Made by a program: the position numbers and the translations under genes. A model generated the notes under the pieces. The model was not told the DNA's origin and did no database searches. It was given only the letters and a program-made list of their open reading frames with translations. From positions 1,054,001 to 1,118,000 of the forward strand of contig NZ_CP123990.1 in the NCBI RefSeq assembly GCF_029919115.1: a stretch of 64,000 bases of DNA, given 5' to 3'. Below are positions 18,220 to 27,476 of this stretch, one piece after another. Within the stretch, counting starts at the first letter, position 1; each line of letters opens with the position of its first letter. This DNA comes from Variovorax paradoxus. Its GTDB lineage: Bacteria; Pseudomonadota; Gammaproteobacteria; Burkholderiales; Burkholderiaceae_C.

Positions 18220-18316
18220 GGGTACCTTTCTCCGCGAATGTCCCCCGGCCTGCGGCCTCCTCCTTTATTTAAGGAGGAGGCCGCAGGCCGGGGGACATTC
18301 GCGGAGGGGAGTACCC
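18220..18316. repeat. Long inverted repeat, 36-bp perfect arms and 5-base loop
   Basis: The arms are 18230-18265 and 18271-18306, identical over 36 bases when inverted, around the loop TATTT. Outside a 4-base mismatch, a further GGGTAC (18220-18225) pairs with GTACCC (18311-18316). It sits between the convergent LysR and GntR genes, so it could end both transcripts, yet it is far longer than a normal terminator and lacks a clear T-run. A palindromic repeat element is an equally good reading. Confidence 0.9.
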
Positions 18317-18340
18317 GGTGGCCTTTGCACACGCCCTAAA

Positions 18341-19126
18341 TCAGCGCTGCCCGCTAGGCAACAACAAATGCTTGGCCCCGATATGCGCCTCCATCTCATG
18401 CATGTGCGCCTCGGCATCGACCATGTGCTCGGCCATCAGCCGGCGCACCTCATCCGCGTCTTCCCGGCGATAAGCCGACAGCAACTGCGTGTGGTAGTCG
18501 ACATTGGCCTCGCCAAAGTGGTGGTGGTCCAGCGCCTTCTTGTAGACCACCAGGTCTCGCAGCAAGTCGTTCAAGAAGCGGCACATGAATGAGAGCACCG
18601 GATTGGGGCAGGCCTCCGCCAGCATTGTGTGAAACGCGAGCTCGGCCTCGCGCTGCGTGCGCAGCTCGTCTTCGTTGGTGGGCTCCAGTGTGCAAAGCCG
18701 CACATTCGCTTCCAGCCGTTCGAAATGTTCGGGCGTCAGCTTGCCGATCACGCTCACCGCCAACTCGGGCTCCAGCACCTTGCGCAGCTGGTAGATGTGG
18801 TGGCCGTCCAAGTGATGAAAGTGCAGAAAGTTGCGTAGCGGCTCCGACGCGTGGTCGACCGACACCTGCTGCAAATAGGCCCCGCCGCCCGGCCCCGTCC
18901 GGATGGAAATCAGCCCGCGCACTTCCAGCGCCTTCAAGGCTTCGCGCACCGTGCTCTTCGAATAGCCGAAGAGCTCGATCAGCTCCTTCTCATTCGGCAG
19001 CCGATCGCCCGGCTGCTTGCGCTCGGCAACGATCCAGCGCTTGACGTCCTCGACGATGACGTCGGAGAGCTTTTGCCGCTTGGGGCGGTGCTGCCCAAAG
19101 GCCATGGCGTCCTGCGTCGATTTCAT
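18341..19126 (-). CDS. GntR-family regulator, FadR/FCD subfamily
   Basis: A 261-aa regulator. The winged helix-turn-helix covers about 25-95, with LPNEKELIELFGYSKSTVRE followed by LKALEVRGLISIRTG. The C-terminal FCD helical domain (about 110-235) has the metal/ligand residues typical of the group, for example the pattern Asp/Arg...His in ELAFHTMLAE and HTQLLSAYRREDADE. It is divergent from the Liv-type transport operon starting at 19316 and is probably its repressor, with the transported compound or a breakdown product as effector. This role is inferred from position. Confidence 0.9.
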   Translation of the reverse strand: MKSTQDAMAFGQHRPKRQKLSDVIVEDVKRWIVAERKQPGDRLPNEKELIELFGYSKSTVREALKALEVRGLISIRTGPGGGAYLQQVSVDHASEPLRNFLHFHHLDGHHIYQLRKVLEPELAVSVIGKLTPEHFERLEANVRLCTLEPTNEDELRTQREAELAFHTMLAEACPNPVLSFMCRFLNDLLRDLVVYKKALDHHHFGEANVDYHTQLLSAYRREDADEVRRLMAEHMVDAEAHMHEMEAHIGAKHLLLPSGQR

Positions 19127-19315
19127 GCGTAGCGAGTCATTTCTGGGAGTGATAAGGCATCTGGAGCAGGTATCGGGCCCGGCCTTGCCCGGATTTTGGC
19201 ACGGGCATTGCTAGCGGGTTTTTACCAGCATATTAATCATATTTATCCGCTTAAATTCGCAGCCGACCTGAGGCCGCACCTTTCTCTTTCCTCCCAACCA
19301 CGTCCGGAGAACTTC
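19127..19315. promoter_or_regulatory. Divergent promoter region, gntR / liv operon
   Basis: A 189-base gap that is the only place for promoters of the regulator and of the seven-gene transport and hydrolase operon. The part at about 19215-19255 is strikingly AT-rich for this genome (TACCAGCATATTAATCATAT) and would be the expected place for -10 elements and a FadR-type operator. I do not see a clear TnGTnnnACnA dyad. Confidence 0.4.
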
Positions 19316-20521
19316 ATGCAACGCAGACACCTTCTTCAGCTCGCCGCCCTGTCGGCCGCTCCCGCCTCGCTCCTGGCCGGCCGCGTCGCCTTTGCCCAAT
19401 CGGCCGAGGCCATTCGCTTCGGCTGCCCGGTGCCCATGTCGGGCGCCTTTGCGGCCAACGGCAAGTTCGCGGACCTCGGCATGAAGCTGGCTATCGAGCA
19501 ATACGGCAGCGTGTTGAAGCGCCCGCTGGCCTACACGGTGCTCGACACCGAAGGCAAGCCGGCCACCGCCGTTCGCAAGGTGCAGGAAGCCTCGCAGCAG
19601 CAAGGCGCCAAGTTCTTCGCGGGCGGCATCCTGTCGTCTGAAGCACTGGCCATGGGCAAGGAGGCCGAAAAGGCCGGCGGCGTGTTCATCACCACCGCGG
19701 GCGCCGACGAAATCACGGGCAAGGACTGCAACCCCGCCACCTTCCGCTGGTCGGTGCCCACCTTCGGCGCCATCGAGCAGACAGTGCGCCCGCTGATCGC
19801 TTCCATGCCCAAGGCCAAGCGCTGGTACACCATCACGCCGCAATACGTGTTCGGCGAAGGCCTCCTGGGCGCGGCCAAGAACATCTTCCAGGAGAAGGGC
19901 ATCGAGCACGTGGGCAACAGCTACCACTCGCTCAACGAGAAGGAATTCAGCGGCTATCTCACCAACGCCATGGCGGCCAAGCCCGACGTGCTGCTGCTGC
20001 TGAACTTCGGCGCGCAATCGTCGGCGGCGCTGCGCCAGGCGGTGAGCTTTGGCATGCACAAGAACATGACCATCCTTATGGCCTGGGCCTCGGGCCTGGA
20101 GCAGTTCGACGAGCTCGGCGCCGACCTGTGCGACGGCGTGTACTTTGGCGCGCAGTACTGGCACACCGCAGACACAACACTCAACAAAGACCTGGTGAAG
20201 CTCACTGCCGACAAGCTGAAGATCGTGCCCAACTACAGCCTCGCGGGTTCATACATCTGCACCAAGATCCTCATCGACGGCATCGTCAAGGCGGGCACCG
20301 TGGACCAGAAGGCCGTGATTGCCGCGCTGGAAGGCATGAAGTACGAAGGGCTCACCGGCACCGAAGAAATCCGCAAGGCCGACCACCAGGTCATCAAGGA
20401 CTACTACCTGCTCAAGGGCAAGGCCAAGTCGAAGATGAAGAACGCGGCCGACTACGTGGATGTAGTGAGTTCGGGCAAGTCGTTCCTCCCCATCGACAAG
20501 ACCGGCTGCAAGCTGGCCTGA
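19316..20521 (+). CDS. Branched-chain amino acid-type ABC transporter substrate-binding protein
   Basis: A 401-aa periplasmic receptor of the Peripla_BP_6 (LivJ/UrtA/AmiC-like) family. Residues 1-28 form a signal peptide starting MQRRHLLQLAALSAA, ending VAFAQ. The mature protein has SAEAIRFGCPVPMSGAFAAN at the front, the usual place of the ligand cradle, and GGVFITTAGADEITGKDC in the first lobe. The start at 19316 is preceded by a CCGGAGA ribosome site. The rest of the Liv transporter follows directly. The hydrolases downstream suggest an amide, carbamoyl or peptide-like ligand rather than leucine. Confidence 0.92.
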   Translation: MQRRHLLQLAALSAAPASLLAGRVAFAQSAEAIRFGCPVPMSGAFAANGKFADLGMKLAIEQYGSVLKRPLAYTVLDTEGKPATAVRKVQEASQQQGAKFFAGGILSSEALAMGKEAEKAGGVFITTAGADEITGKDCNPATFRWSVPTFGAIEQTVRPLIASMPKAKRWYTITPQYVFGEGLLGAAKNIFQEKGIEHVGNSYHSLNEKEFSGYLTNAMAAKPDVLLLLNFGAQSSAALRQAVSFGMHKNMTILMAWASGLEQFDELGADLCDGVYFGAQYWHTADTTLNKDLVKLTADKLKIVPNYSLAGSYICTKILIDGIVKAGTVDQKAVIAALEGMKYEGLTGTEEIRKADHQVIKDYYLLKGKAKSKMKNAADYVDVVSSGKSFLPIDKTGCKLA

Positions 20522-20546
20522 GGACGAAGAGGACACCGACGCGCCC

Positions 20547-21407
20547 ATGACCGTCTACCTGCTCCAGACCATCAACGGAATCGGCATCGGCATGCTGTAT
20601 TTCCTGCTGGCCGTTGGCTTGTCCATCGTGTTCGGCCTGCTGCGCTTCGTGAATTTTGCGCACGGGGCTTTCTATCTGCTGGGTGCCTACCTGTGCTTTC
20701 AGGCCATGCAGTGGGGCCTCGACTTCTGGGCCGCACTGGTGCTGGTGCCGCTGTTCGTGGGCGCGCTGGGGTGGCTGGCCGAGAAGCTGCTGCTGCGCCG
20801 CGTGTACGCCAAGGCGCACGAGTTCCACATCCTCGTGACCGTGGGGCTCGCACTGGCGGTCCAAGAGGTCGTCATCGTGTTCTGGGGGCCGCTCGGCAAC
20901 AGCGTGCCCACGCCGGATTTGCTGCAGGGCGTGGTGATGTGGGGCAGCTTCATCTACCCCAAGTACCGGCTGTTCGTGATCGGCTTCACCGCCGTGCTCG
21001 CGGTGCTCTTGTGGTGGGTGCTCGAAGGCACGCGCCTGGGTAGCGCGGTGCGCGCGGGGAGCGAATCGACCGAGATGGTGTCGCTGCTCGGCATCAACGT
21101 GTTCCGCGTGTTCAGCCTGGTGTTTGCGCTGGGCGCAGCCACCGCGGCGCTGGCGGGTGTGCTGGCCGCGCCTATTCGCGGCGCGGAGCCTTTCATGGGC
21201 GTGGAGGCGCTCAGCGTCGCTTTCGTGGTGGTGGTGATCGGCGGGCTCGGCAGCTTTGGCGGGGCGCTGGTCGGCGGCCTGCTCATCGGCATCGTGCAAA
21301 GCCTGATGAGCACCATCTGGCCGCCGGGGGCGAGCCTGATGATCTACGTTGCAATGGGTGCGGTGCTGCTCCTGCGCCCGCATGGCTTGCTCGGCCGCAG
21401 AGGATGA
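20547..21407 (+). CDS. livH: Liv-type ABC transporter permease LivH
   Basis: A 286-aa inner-membrane permease with about eight helices. The beginning (LQTINGIGIGMLYFLLAVGL then SIVFGLLRFVNFAHG) is the LivH signature, and GSESTEMVSLLGINVFRVF is the cytoplasmic coupling loop. It forms the channel with LivM. Its stop overlaps the livM start (ATGA). Confidence 0.94.
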   Translation: MTVYLLQTINGIGIGMLYFLLAVGLSIVFGLLRFVNFAHGAFYLLGAYLCFQAMQWGLDFWAALVLVPLFVGALGWLAEKLLLRRVYAKAHEFHILVTVGLALAVQEVVIVFWGPLGNSVPTPDLLQGVVMWGSFIYPKYRLFVIGFTAVLAVLLWWVLEGTRLGSAVRAGSESTEMVSLLGINVFRVFSLVFALGAATAALAGVLAAPIRGAEPFMGVEALSVAFVVVVIGGLGSFGGALVGGLLIGIVQSLMSTIWPPGASLMIYVAMGAVLLLRPHGLLGRRG

Positions 21408-22384
21408 ACATCGCCATGCCAAGAAAAATCACTTTCCTCCTGGCGCTCGTCGTTGCGCTCGGCCTTCCGCTGGTGCTGCGCTCGGGTTCGCTCGCGAGCG
21501 AGGTGCTGATTTACGCGCTTGCCGCGCTGGGCTGCAACCTGCTGCTGGGCTACACGGGCCTGCTGTCGTTCGGCCAGGGCATCTTCTTTGGGCTGGGCAG
21601 CTACACCATCGCCATCCTGCTCACGCGGCTGCAACTGCCCATGCCCATCGCGCTGCTTGCGGCCATTGCCATGGGTGCGCTCGGCGCAGCGCTGGTCGGC
21701 TGGGTGGCCATTCGCCAGCGCGGCACCTACTTCGTGATGCTCACGCTGGCCTTCGCGCAGATGTTCTACTTCGTGGCGTACACCGCTTCCGGCCTCACGG
21801 GTGGCGACAACGGCCTGCTCGACGTGCCGCGCCCGGCCTTCATGGACACGCCCTGGAAGTACTACGCCTTCGTGGCGGTGGTGTTCCTCATCGCCTTCGG
21901 CCTGCTGCTGCGCGTGACCGATTCGGTGTTCGGCCGCACGCTGCTCGCGATTCGCGACAACGAAGACCGCGCTGCCGCGGTGGGCTACGACCTCAAGCGC
22001 TTCAAGCTGCTGGCCTTCGTGATCTCGGGTGCCGTCACGGGCCTTGCGGGCGGGCTGCACGCGATGATGACCGGCATTGCGCCGCTCTCGAATGCCGAGT
22101 ACCACACCAGCGAAATGATCCTGGTCATTACCGTGATCGGCGGCACCGGCAACCTCTTTGCCTCGGTGCTGGGTTCCGCCTTCTACGTGCTGCTGGCCGA
22201 CTGGCTCTCCACGCTGTGGCCGCGATGGTTGCTCTTGCTGGGCCTCCTGCTGATCGGCGTGAGCATCGGCATGCAACGCGGCCTTTGGGGCCTCGGTGAA
22301 AGCGTGTGGCGCCGCGTCCTCCGCAAGGAGCGGGCCGCCAAGAGCGCATTGCAAACAACTCCGGCGCAAGGAGAAAAGGCATGA
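21404..22384 (+). CDS. livM: Liv-type ABC transporter permease LivM
   Basis: A 326-aa permease with eight to ten helices. LGCNLLLGYTGLLSFGQG and the coupling loop LAIRDNEDRAAAVGYDLKRF are diagnostic for LivM. A charged C-terminal tail of about 30 residues follows the last helix. It overlaps livH and livG by four bases at each end, consistent with coupled translation of the complex. Confidence 0.94.
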   Translation: MNIAMPRKITFLLALVVALGLPLVLRSGSLASEVLIYALAALGCNLLLGYTGLLSFGQGIFFGLGSYTIAILLTRLQLPMPIALLAAIAMGALGAALVGWVAIRQRGTYFVMLTLAFAQMFYFVAYTASGLTGGDNGLLDVPRPAFMDTPWKYYAFVAVVFLIAFGLLLRVTDSVFGRTLLAIRDNEDRAAAVGYDLKRFKLLAFVISGAVTGLAGGLHAMMTGIAPLSNAEYHTSEMILVITVIGGTGNLFASVLGSAFYVLLADWLSTLWPRWLLLLGLLLIGVSIGMQRGLWGLGESVWRRVLRKERAAKSALQTTPAQGEKA

Positions 22385-23150
22385 GCGAAGAACCGGTACT
22401 CATCGAAGCCATCGGCGTCACCAAGCACTACGGCAAGTTCGCCGCGCTCGGCGGGGTCGACCTGAAGATCAGGCGAAACACGGTGCACTCGGTCATCGGC
22501 CCGAACGGCGCAGGCAAGACCACGCTGTTCCACATGCTCACGGGCACCGGCACCACCACCGGCGGCCGCATCCTGTTCGATGGCCACGATGTGACCCGCG
22601 AGCCCGACCACAAGCGCGTGCAGCGCGGCATGGCGCGCTCTTTTCAGGTGACCAGCCTGTTCGCGAGCTTGCCGGTGCGCGAGAACCTGCGCGTCGCGGC
22701 ACAGGGCATCGCGCCGCGGCAGGCCATGAACTGCTGGCGCGCGCCGGTGGGCGAACGCGCCTGCGCCGAGACGGTGGCCGAGGTGCTGGAGCGCGTGGGC
22801 CTGGAGCGGCTGGCCGACGTGCCCGCCAGTGAGCTCTCGCACGGCCAGCAGCGCCGCCTCGAAGTGGGCATGGCGCTGGCCGCAAAGCCCAAGGCCATCT
22901 TCCTGGACGAGCCGACCTCGGGCATGGGCATCGACGACCTGGACGACATGAAGCGCTTGATCCGCGGCCTGCGCGACGCGCACACCGTGGTGCTGATCGA
23001 GCACAACATGAACATCGTGATGGACATCTCCGACACCGTGACGGTGATGCAGCTGGGCCGCGTGCTGGCCGAAGGCTTGCCTGGCGACATCCGGGCCGAC
23101 GCGCGTGTGCGCACAGCCTACCTGGGCAACATGATCACCGGAGGCAAGGC

Positions 23151-23154
<4 letters not shown>
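22381..23154 (+). CDS. livG: Liv-type ABC transporter ATPase LivG
   Basis: A 257-aa ATPase. Walker A GPNGAGKTT is near residue 40, the signature LSHGQQRRLE and Walker B KAIFLDEPTSGMG lie in the second half, and the H-loop is in VLIEHNMNIVMD. The ATG at 22381 overlaps the livM stop; an upstream in-frame start adds only translated livM sequence. It pairs with LivF. Confidence 0.95.
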
Positions 23155-23864
<710 letters not shown>

Positions 23865-23896
23865 GGCTTGCGAACCCTTCTTCTTTTTGCAAAGCC

Positions 23897-25153
23897 ATGA
23901 ACACAACAAACCAACTTCGCATCAACGGCGACCGCCTCTGGAACTCGCTGATGGACCTGGCGAAGCTCGGCGCGACCGAGAAGGGCGGCGTCTGCCGCAT
24001 TGCGCTGACCGACCTCGACCGGCAGGGGCGCGATCTCTTCACCCGCTGGGCGCGCGAGGCCGGCTGCGAGGTGCGTATCGACCAGATCGGCAACATCTTC
24101 GCCCGCCGCGCGGGCCGCGACAACACGCTGCCGCCGGTGGTCACGGGTAGCCACATCGACACCCAGCCCACGGGCGGCAAGTTCGACGGCAACTATGGCG
24201 TGCTGGCCGGGCTGGAGGTGATCCGCAGCCTGAATGACGCCAAGGTGGTGACCGAGGCGCCGCTGGAAATTGCGGTGTGGACCAACGAGGAGGGCTCGCG
24301 CTTCGTGCCGGTGATGATGGGCTCGGGCGTTTTCGTGGACGCCTTCACGCTCGAGCATGCGCTGGCGCAGCGCGACACCGAGGGCATCAGCGTGGCCGAG
24401 GCGCTGGCTTCCATCGGCTACGCAGGCAGCGCGCCGGCTTCGGCCGCGGCTTCGCCGGTGGGCGCTTATTTTGAAGCGCACATTGAACAGGGGCCGGTGC
24501 TCGAGGCGAACGAGCGCGTCATCGGCGTGGTCGAAGGCGCTTTGGGCCAACGCTGGTACGACGTGGTGGTGCAGGGCATGGAAGCCCACGCCGGGCCCAC
24601 GCCCATGGAGTTGCGCAAGGACGCGCTGCTCGCTGCTTCCGAGCTGGTGATCGAGGTCAACCGCATTGCGCTGGCCCATGCGCCGCACGCGCGCGGCACG
24701 GTGGGCTGGATCGACAACTATCCGAACTCGCGCAACGTGATTCCGGGGCGCGTCAAGCTCAGCGTCGACCTGCGCGCGGCGGACGACGTGGTGCTTTCGG
24801 CCATGGACGCCGAACTGAAGGAGGCGGTGCAGCGCATTGCCGCCAAGGGCAAGGTCGATGCCATGGTGGAGCAGGTCGTCTACTTTCCTCCGCAGCCCTT
24901 CACGCCCACGCTGGTATCTGCCATCCGTGAAGCCGCACAGGCGCAAGGCATGACATGGATGAACGTGATCAGCGGTGCGGGGCACGACGCGGTGTACCTG
25001 GCGCGCGTGTGCCCCACGGCGATGATCTTCGTGCCGTGCCTGGACGGCATCAGCCACAACGAGATCGAGGACGCGCAGCCCGACCATCTGGAGGCCGGCT
25101 GCAATGTGCTGCTGCAGGCCATGTTGCAAAGCGCGGGAGCGGCATCGCAATGA
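23897..25153 (+). CDS. M20-family hydrolase, N-carbamoyl amino acid/allantoate amidohydrolase type
   Basis: A 418-aa dinuclear-metal amidohydrolase of the hydantoinase/carbamoylase group. Metal ligands are visible as His87 in GSHIDTQPTGGKFDG, Asp97 (bridging), and the pair Glu131-Glu132 in WTNEEGSRF; a later His occurs in AGHDAVYL. Family members remove carbamoyl groups from N-carbamoyl-L-amino acids or beta-ureidopropionate, or open allantoate. ATG at 23897 was chosen over a TTG at 23861 that overlaps livF. The stop overlaps the start of the MlrC-type gene. Exact substrate unknown. Confidence 0.9.
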   Translation: MNTTNQLRINGDRLWNSLMDLAKLGATEKGGVCRIALTDLDRQGRDLFTRWAREAGCEVRIDQIGNIFARRAGRDNTLPPVVTGSHIDTQPTGGKFDGNYGVLAGLEVIRSLNDAKVVTEAPLEIAVWTNEEGSRFVPVMMGSGVFVDAFTLEHALAQRDTEGISVAEALASIGYAGSAPASAAASPVGAYFEAHIEQGPVLEANERVIGVVEGALGQRWYDVVVQGMEAHAGPTPMELRKDALLAASELVIEVNRIALAHAPHARGTVGWIDNYPNSRNVIPGRVKLSVDLRAADDVVLSAMDAELKEAVQRIAAKGKVDAMVEQVVYFPPQPFTPTLVSAIREAAQAQGMTWMNVISGAGHDAVYLARVCPTAMIFVPCLDGISHNEIEDAQPDHLEAGCNVLLQAMLQSAGAASQ

Positions 25154-26622
25154 AGGTGCTGATCGCAAGGCTCAACCACGAGACCAACACCTTCTCGCCG
25201 GTGCCCACGCCGCTGGCGGCCTTCGGGCCCGACGGCCCCACGTTCGGCGAGCAGGCCTACAGGGACAACAAGGGCATGCGCACCGCCATGTCGGCCTTCA
25301 TCGACCTGGCCGAGCAGGCGGGCGCGACGCTGGTCACGCCGGTGTCGGCCTCGGCCAACCCCAGCGGGCCGGTCGATGCAAAGGCCTACACCACGCTCAC
25401 GCAATGCATCGTCGATGCGGTGCCGGGCTGCGATGCGATCCTGCTCGACCTGCATGGCGCCATGGTGGCGCAGAACAGCGCGGACGGCGAGGGCGACCTG
25501 CTGGTGCGTTTGCGCGCCGCGGCGCCCGGCGTGCCCATTGGCGTGGCGCTCGACCTGCATGCCAACGTCACGCCCGCGATGGTCGGCAATGCGGACGTGA
25601 TCGTCGGCTTCAAGACCTACCCGCACATCGACATGTACGAGACGGGCGAGCATGCCGGTCGGCTGCTTTTCGATCTGCTCGCGGGGCACAGCAAGCCCGC
25701 GATGCGCTGGCACCCGCTGCCGTTGATGGCGCACACGCTGCGCAGCGCATCGTTCACCGGCGCCATGCAGCGGGCCATCGAGGCGGCGCGCGAAGCCGAG
25801 AAGTCGGAGTCGCTCGCGGTGTCGATCTTTGCCGGCTTCTCGTTGTCGGACATCGAGGCGCCCTGCATGAGCGTGGTGGCGGTCGATGCGCAATCTCCCG
25901 AGCGAGCGCAGGCCACGGCCGACCGCATTGCGGCGCAGATGTGGGAAGAGCGCGAGGCGTTCATCTACCGCAGCGAGCCGCTGGCCGAATCAGTGGCGCG
26001 CGCGAAGGCTATCGCCGAGGGCGCGACTCGGCCCGTGCTGCTGCTCGACCATGGTGACAACTGCATGTCGGGCGGCAGCTGCGACACGATGGATGTTCTG
26101 CAGGAGGCGCTGGCCCAAGGGCTGGACGGCATCGGCGTGGGTCCGCTGTGCGACCCGGAAGCTGTGGCCGAACTCATTGCGGCAGGCGAGGGCGCCACGC
26201 TCACGGTCGCGCTCGGCAACAAGGTGTCGCTGGAAGGCATCGGCCTGTCGAAGAAGCCCGTCACGCTGACCGGCACGGTGCGCACCATCTGCAACGGCGA
26301 ATACGTGATCACCGGCCCCACCTACACCGGCCAGCGCAGCAGCATGGGCCGCACCGTGCTGTTCGACATCGGGCCGGCGCGCATCGTGGTGACCGAGCGA
26401 ACGCAGGAGCCCTGGGACATCGGCGTTTTTGAATGCGCGGGGCTCGATCCGCGCAAAGAGCGGTTCTTGCTGCTCAAGTCGCGCATGTATTGCCGGCCGG
26501 TGTTCGAGCCGATTTCGGCCGCCCTGGTCGAGTGCGACAGCCCGGGCGTGACCAGTTCGGACTACAGCCTGTTCCCGTTTTCCAAAGTGCGCCGGCCGGT
26601 GTTTCCGCTCGACGCGATCTGA
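25150..26622 (+). CDS. M81-family metallopeptidase, MlrC-like
   Basis: A 490-aa protein of the MlrC/DUF1485 family. It begins MKVLIARLNHETNTFSPVPT, the family hallmark, and has acidic/His metal-site segments LLDLHGAMVAQ and VALDLHANVTPAM followed by GFKTYPHIDMYETG. The C-terminal part (about 300-490) contains LLDHGDNCMSGGSCDT. MlrC itself cuts the linear peptides left by microcystin breakdown, but most members have unknown substrates. Position after a Liv importer and a carbamoylase suggests it acts on the same imported amide compound. The start overlaps the previous stop (ATGA). Confidence 0.9.
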   Translation: MKVLIARLNHETNTFSPVPTPLAAFGPDGPTFGEQAYRDNKGMRTAMSAFIDLAEQAGATLVTPVSASANPSGPVDAKAYTTLTQCIVDAVPGCDAILLDLHGAMVAQNSADGEGDLLVRLRAAAPGVPIGVALDLHANVTPAMVGNADVIVGFKTYPHIDMYETGEHAGRLLFDLLAGHSKPAMRWHPLPLMAHTLRSASFTGAMQRAIEAAREAEKSESLAVSIFAGFSLSDIEAPCMSVVAVDAQSPERAQATADRIAAQMWEEREAFIYRSEPLAESVARAKAIAEGATRPVLLLDHGDNCMSGGSCDTMDVLQEALAQGLDGIGVGPLCDPEAVAELIAAGEGATLTVALGNKVSLEGIGLSKKPVTLTGTVRTICNGEYVITGPTYTGQRSSMGRTVLFDIGPARIVVTERTQEPWDIGVFECAGLDPRKERFLLLKSRMYCRPVFEPISAALVECDSPGVTSSDYSLFPFSKVRRPVFPLDAI

Positions 26623-26640
26623 GCAAATCGGGTACCCGCC

Positions 26641-26666
26641 TACCTATGCAAAAAATTGCATAGGTA
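26641..26666. promoter_or_regulatory. Palindrome in front of tupBCA, candidate tungstate/molybdate operator
   Basis: TACCTATGCAA (26641-26651) and TTGCATAGGTA (26656-26666) are perfect 11-bp inverted arms around AAAA. It ends 51 bases before the tupB GTG, in a 95-base AT-rich gap. The lack of a T-run and its position argue for a protein-binding site rather than a terminator of the upstream operon, although a hairpin in the mlrC-like transcript remains possible. The arms do not match the Escherichia coli ModE site. Confidence 0.6.
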
Positions 26667-26717
26667 ATTGGAGGTACACCCCGATACTGCGGCGCTTCCA
26701 CCCATGAAGCCCACCGC

Positions 26718-27476
26718 GTGAACACTTTTGCACAGAGCGCCGTCGCGGCCTGGCAGCTGCTTGTCTCGGGCGATCCGGTGCTGCTGGCCATTGTGGGGCG
26801 GTCGCTCGCGGTCAGTGCCAGCGCGTGCGCATTGGCTTGCGGATTCGGCCTGTTGCTCGGGGCATGGCTCGGCGTGGCGCGCTTTCGCGGCCGCGCCGCG
26901 CTGCTCACGCTGCTGAACACGCTGCTGGCGCTGCCCTCGGTGGTGGTCGGGCTGGTCATCTACCTGCTGCTGTCGCGTTCCGGTCCACTGGGTTTTCTGG
27001 GGTGGCTTTTTTCTTTCAAGGCCATGGTGCTCGCGCAGACCGTGCTGGTGCTGCCGGTGGTTACGGCACTCACGCGACAGACCATCGAAGACGCCGAGCG
27101 CGCGCACGGCGAGCAGCTGCGCTCGCTGGGCGCGGGGCCGCTGGTGCGCGCGCTGCTGCTGGTGTGGGACGAGCGCTATGCGCTGCTCACCGTGCTCATT
27201 GCCGCCTTCGGGCGTGCTGTTTCGGAAGTGGGCGCGGTGATGGTGGTGGGCGGCAACATCGACGGCTTCACGCGCGTGATGACCACCGCCATCGCGCTCG
27301 AAACCAGCAAGGGCGACCTGCCGTTGGCGCTGGCGCTGGGCATCGTGCTGCTGGGCGTGGTGCTGGTACTCAACCTGGCCATTGCCGCCGTTCGCGGCTG
27401 GCGTGAGCGGGTCGACGGCGGCGGGGGCGAAGGCAGCGGCCTTGCGGCGTGGCGGCGGCCGGAGGTGCGCCCGTGA
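26718..27476 (+). CDS. tupB: Tungstate ABC transporter permease TupB
   Basis: A 252-aa permease with five to six helices, starting at GTG. The membrane part includes LLALPSVVVGLVIYLLLSRS and the coupling loop EQLRSLGAGPLVRALLLVWD, with GRAVSEVGAVMVVGGNIDGF near the end; this set is typical of TupB/WtpB-like permeases for tungstate. The tail (about 225-252) is Gly/Arg-rich. The tupC GTG overlaps its stop (GTGA). Tungstate supply would serve tungsten- or molybdenum-cofactor enzymes, for example the Mo-containing Cox-type dehydrogenase encoded 4 kb downstream. Confidence 0.92.
   Translation: MNTFAQSAVAAWQLLVSGDPVLLAIVGRSLAVSASACALACGFGLLLGAWLGVARFRGRAALLTLLNTLLALPSVVVGLVIYLLLSRSGPLGFLGWLFSFKAMVLAQTVLVLPVVTALTRQTIEDAERAHGEQLRSLGAGPLVRALLLVWDERYALLTVLIAAFGRAVSEVGAVMVVGGNIDGFTRVMTTAIALETSKGDLPLALALGIVLLGVVLVLNLAIAAVRGWRERVDGGGGEGSGLAAWRRPEVRP

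Noticed and set aside
18230..18306. Ordinary Rho-independent terminator only
   Set aside because: The arms are far longer than needed, perfectly matched and not followed by a T-run, so I list it as an inverted repeat rather than as a terminator.
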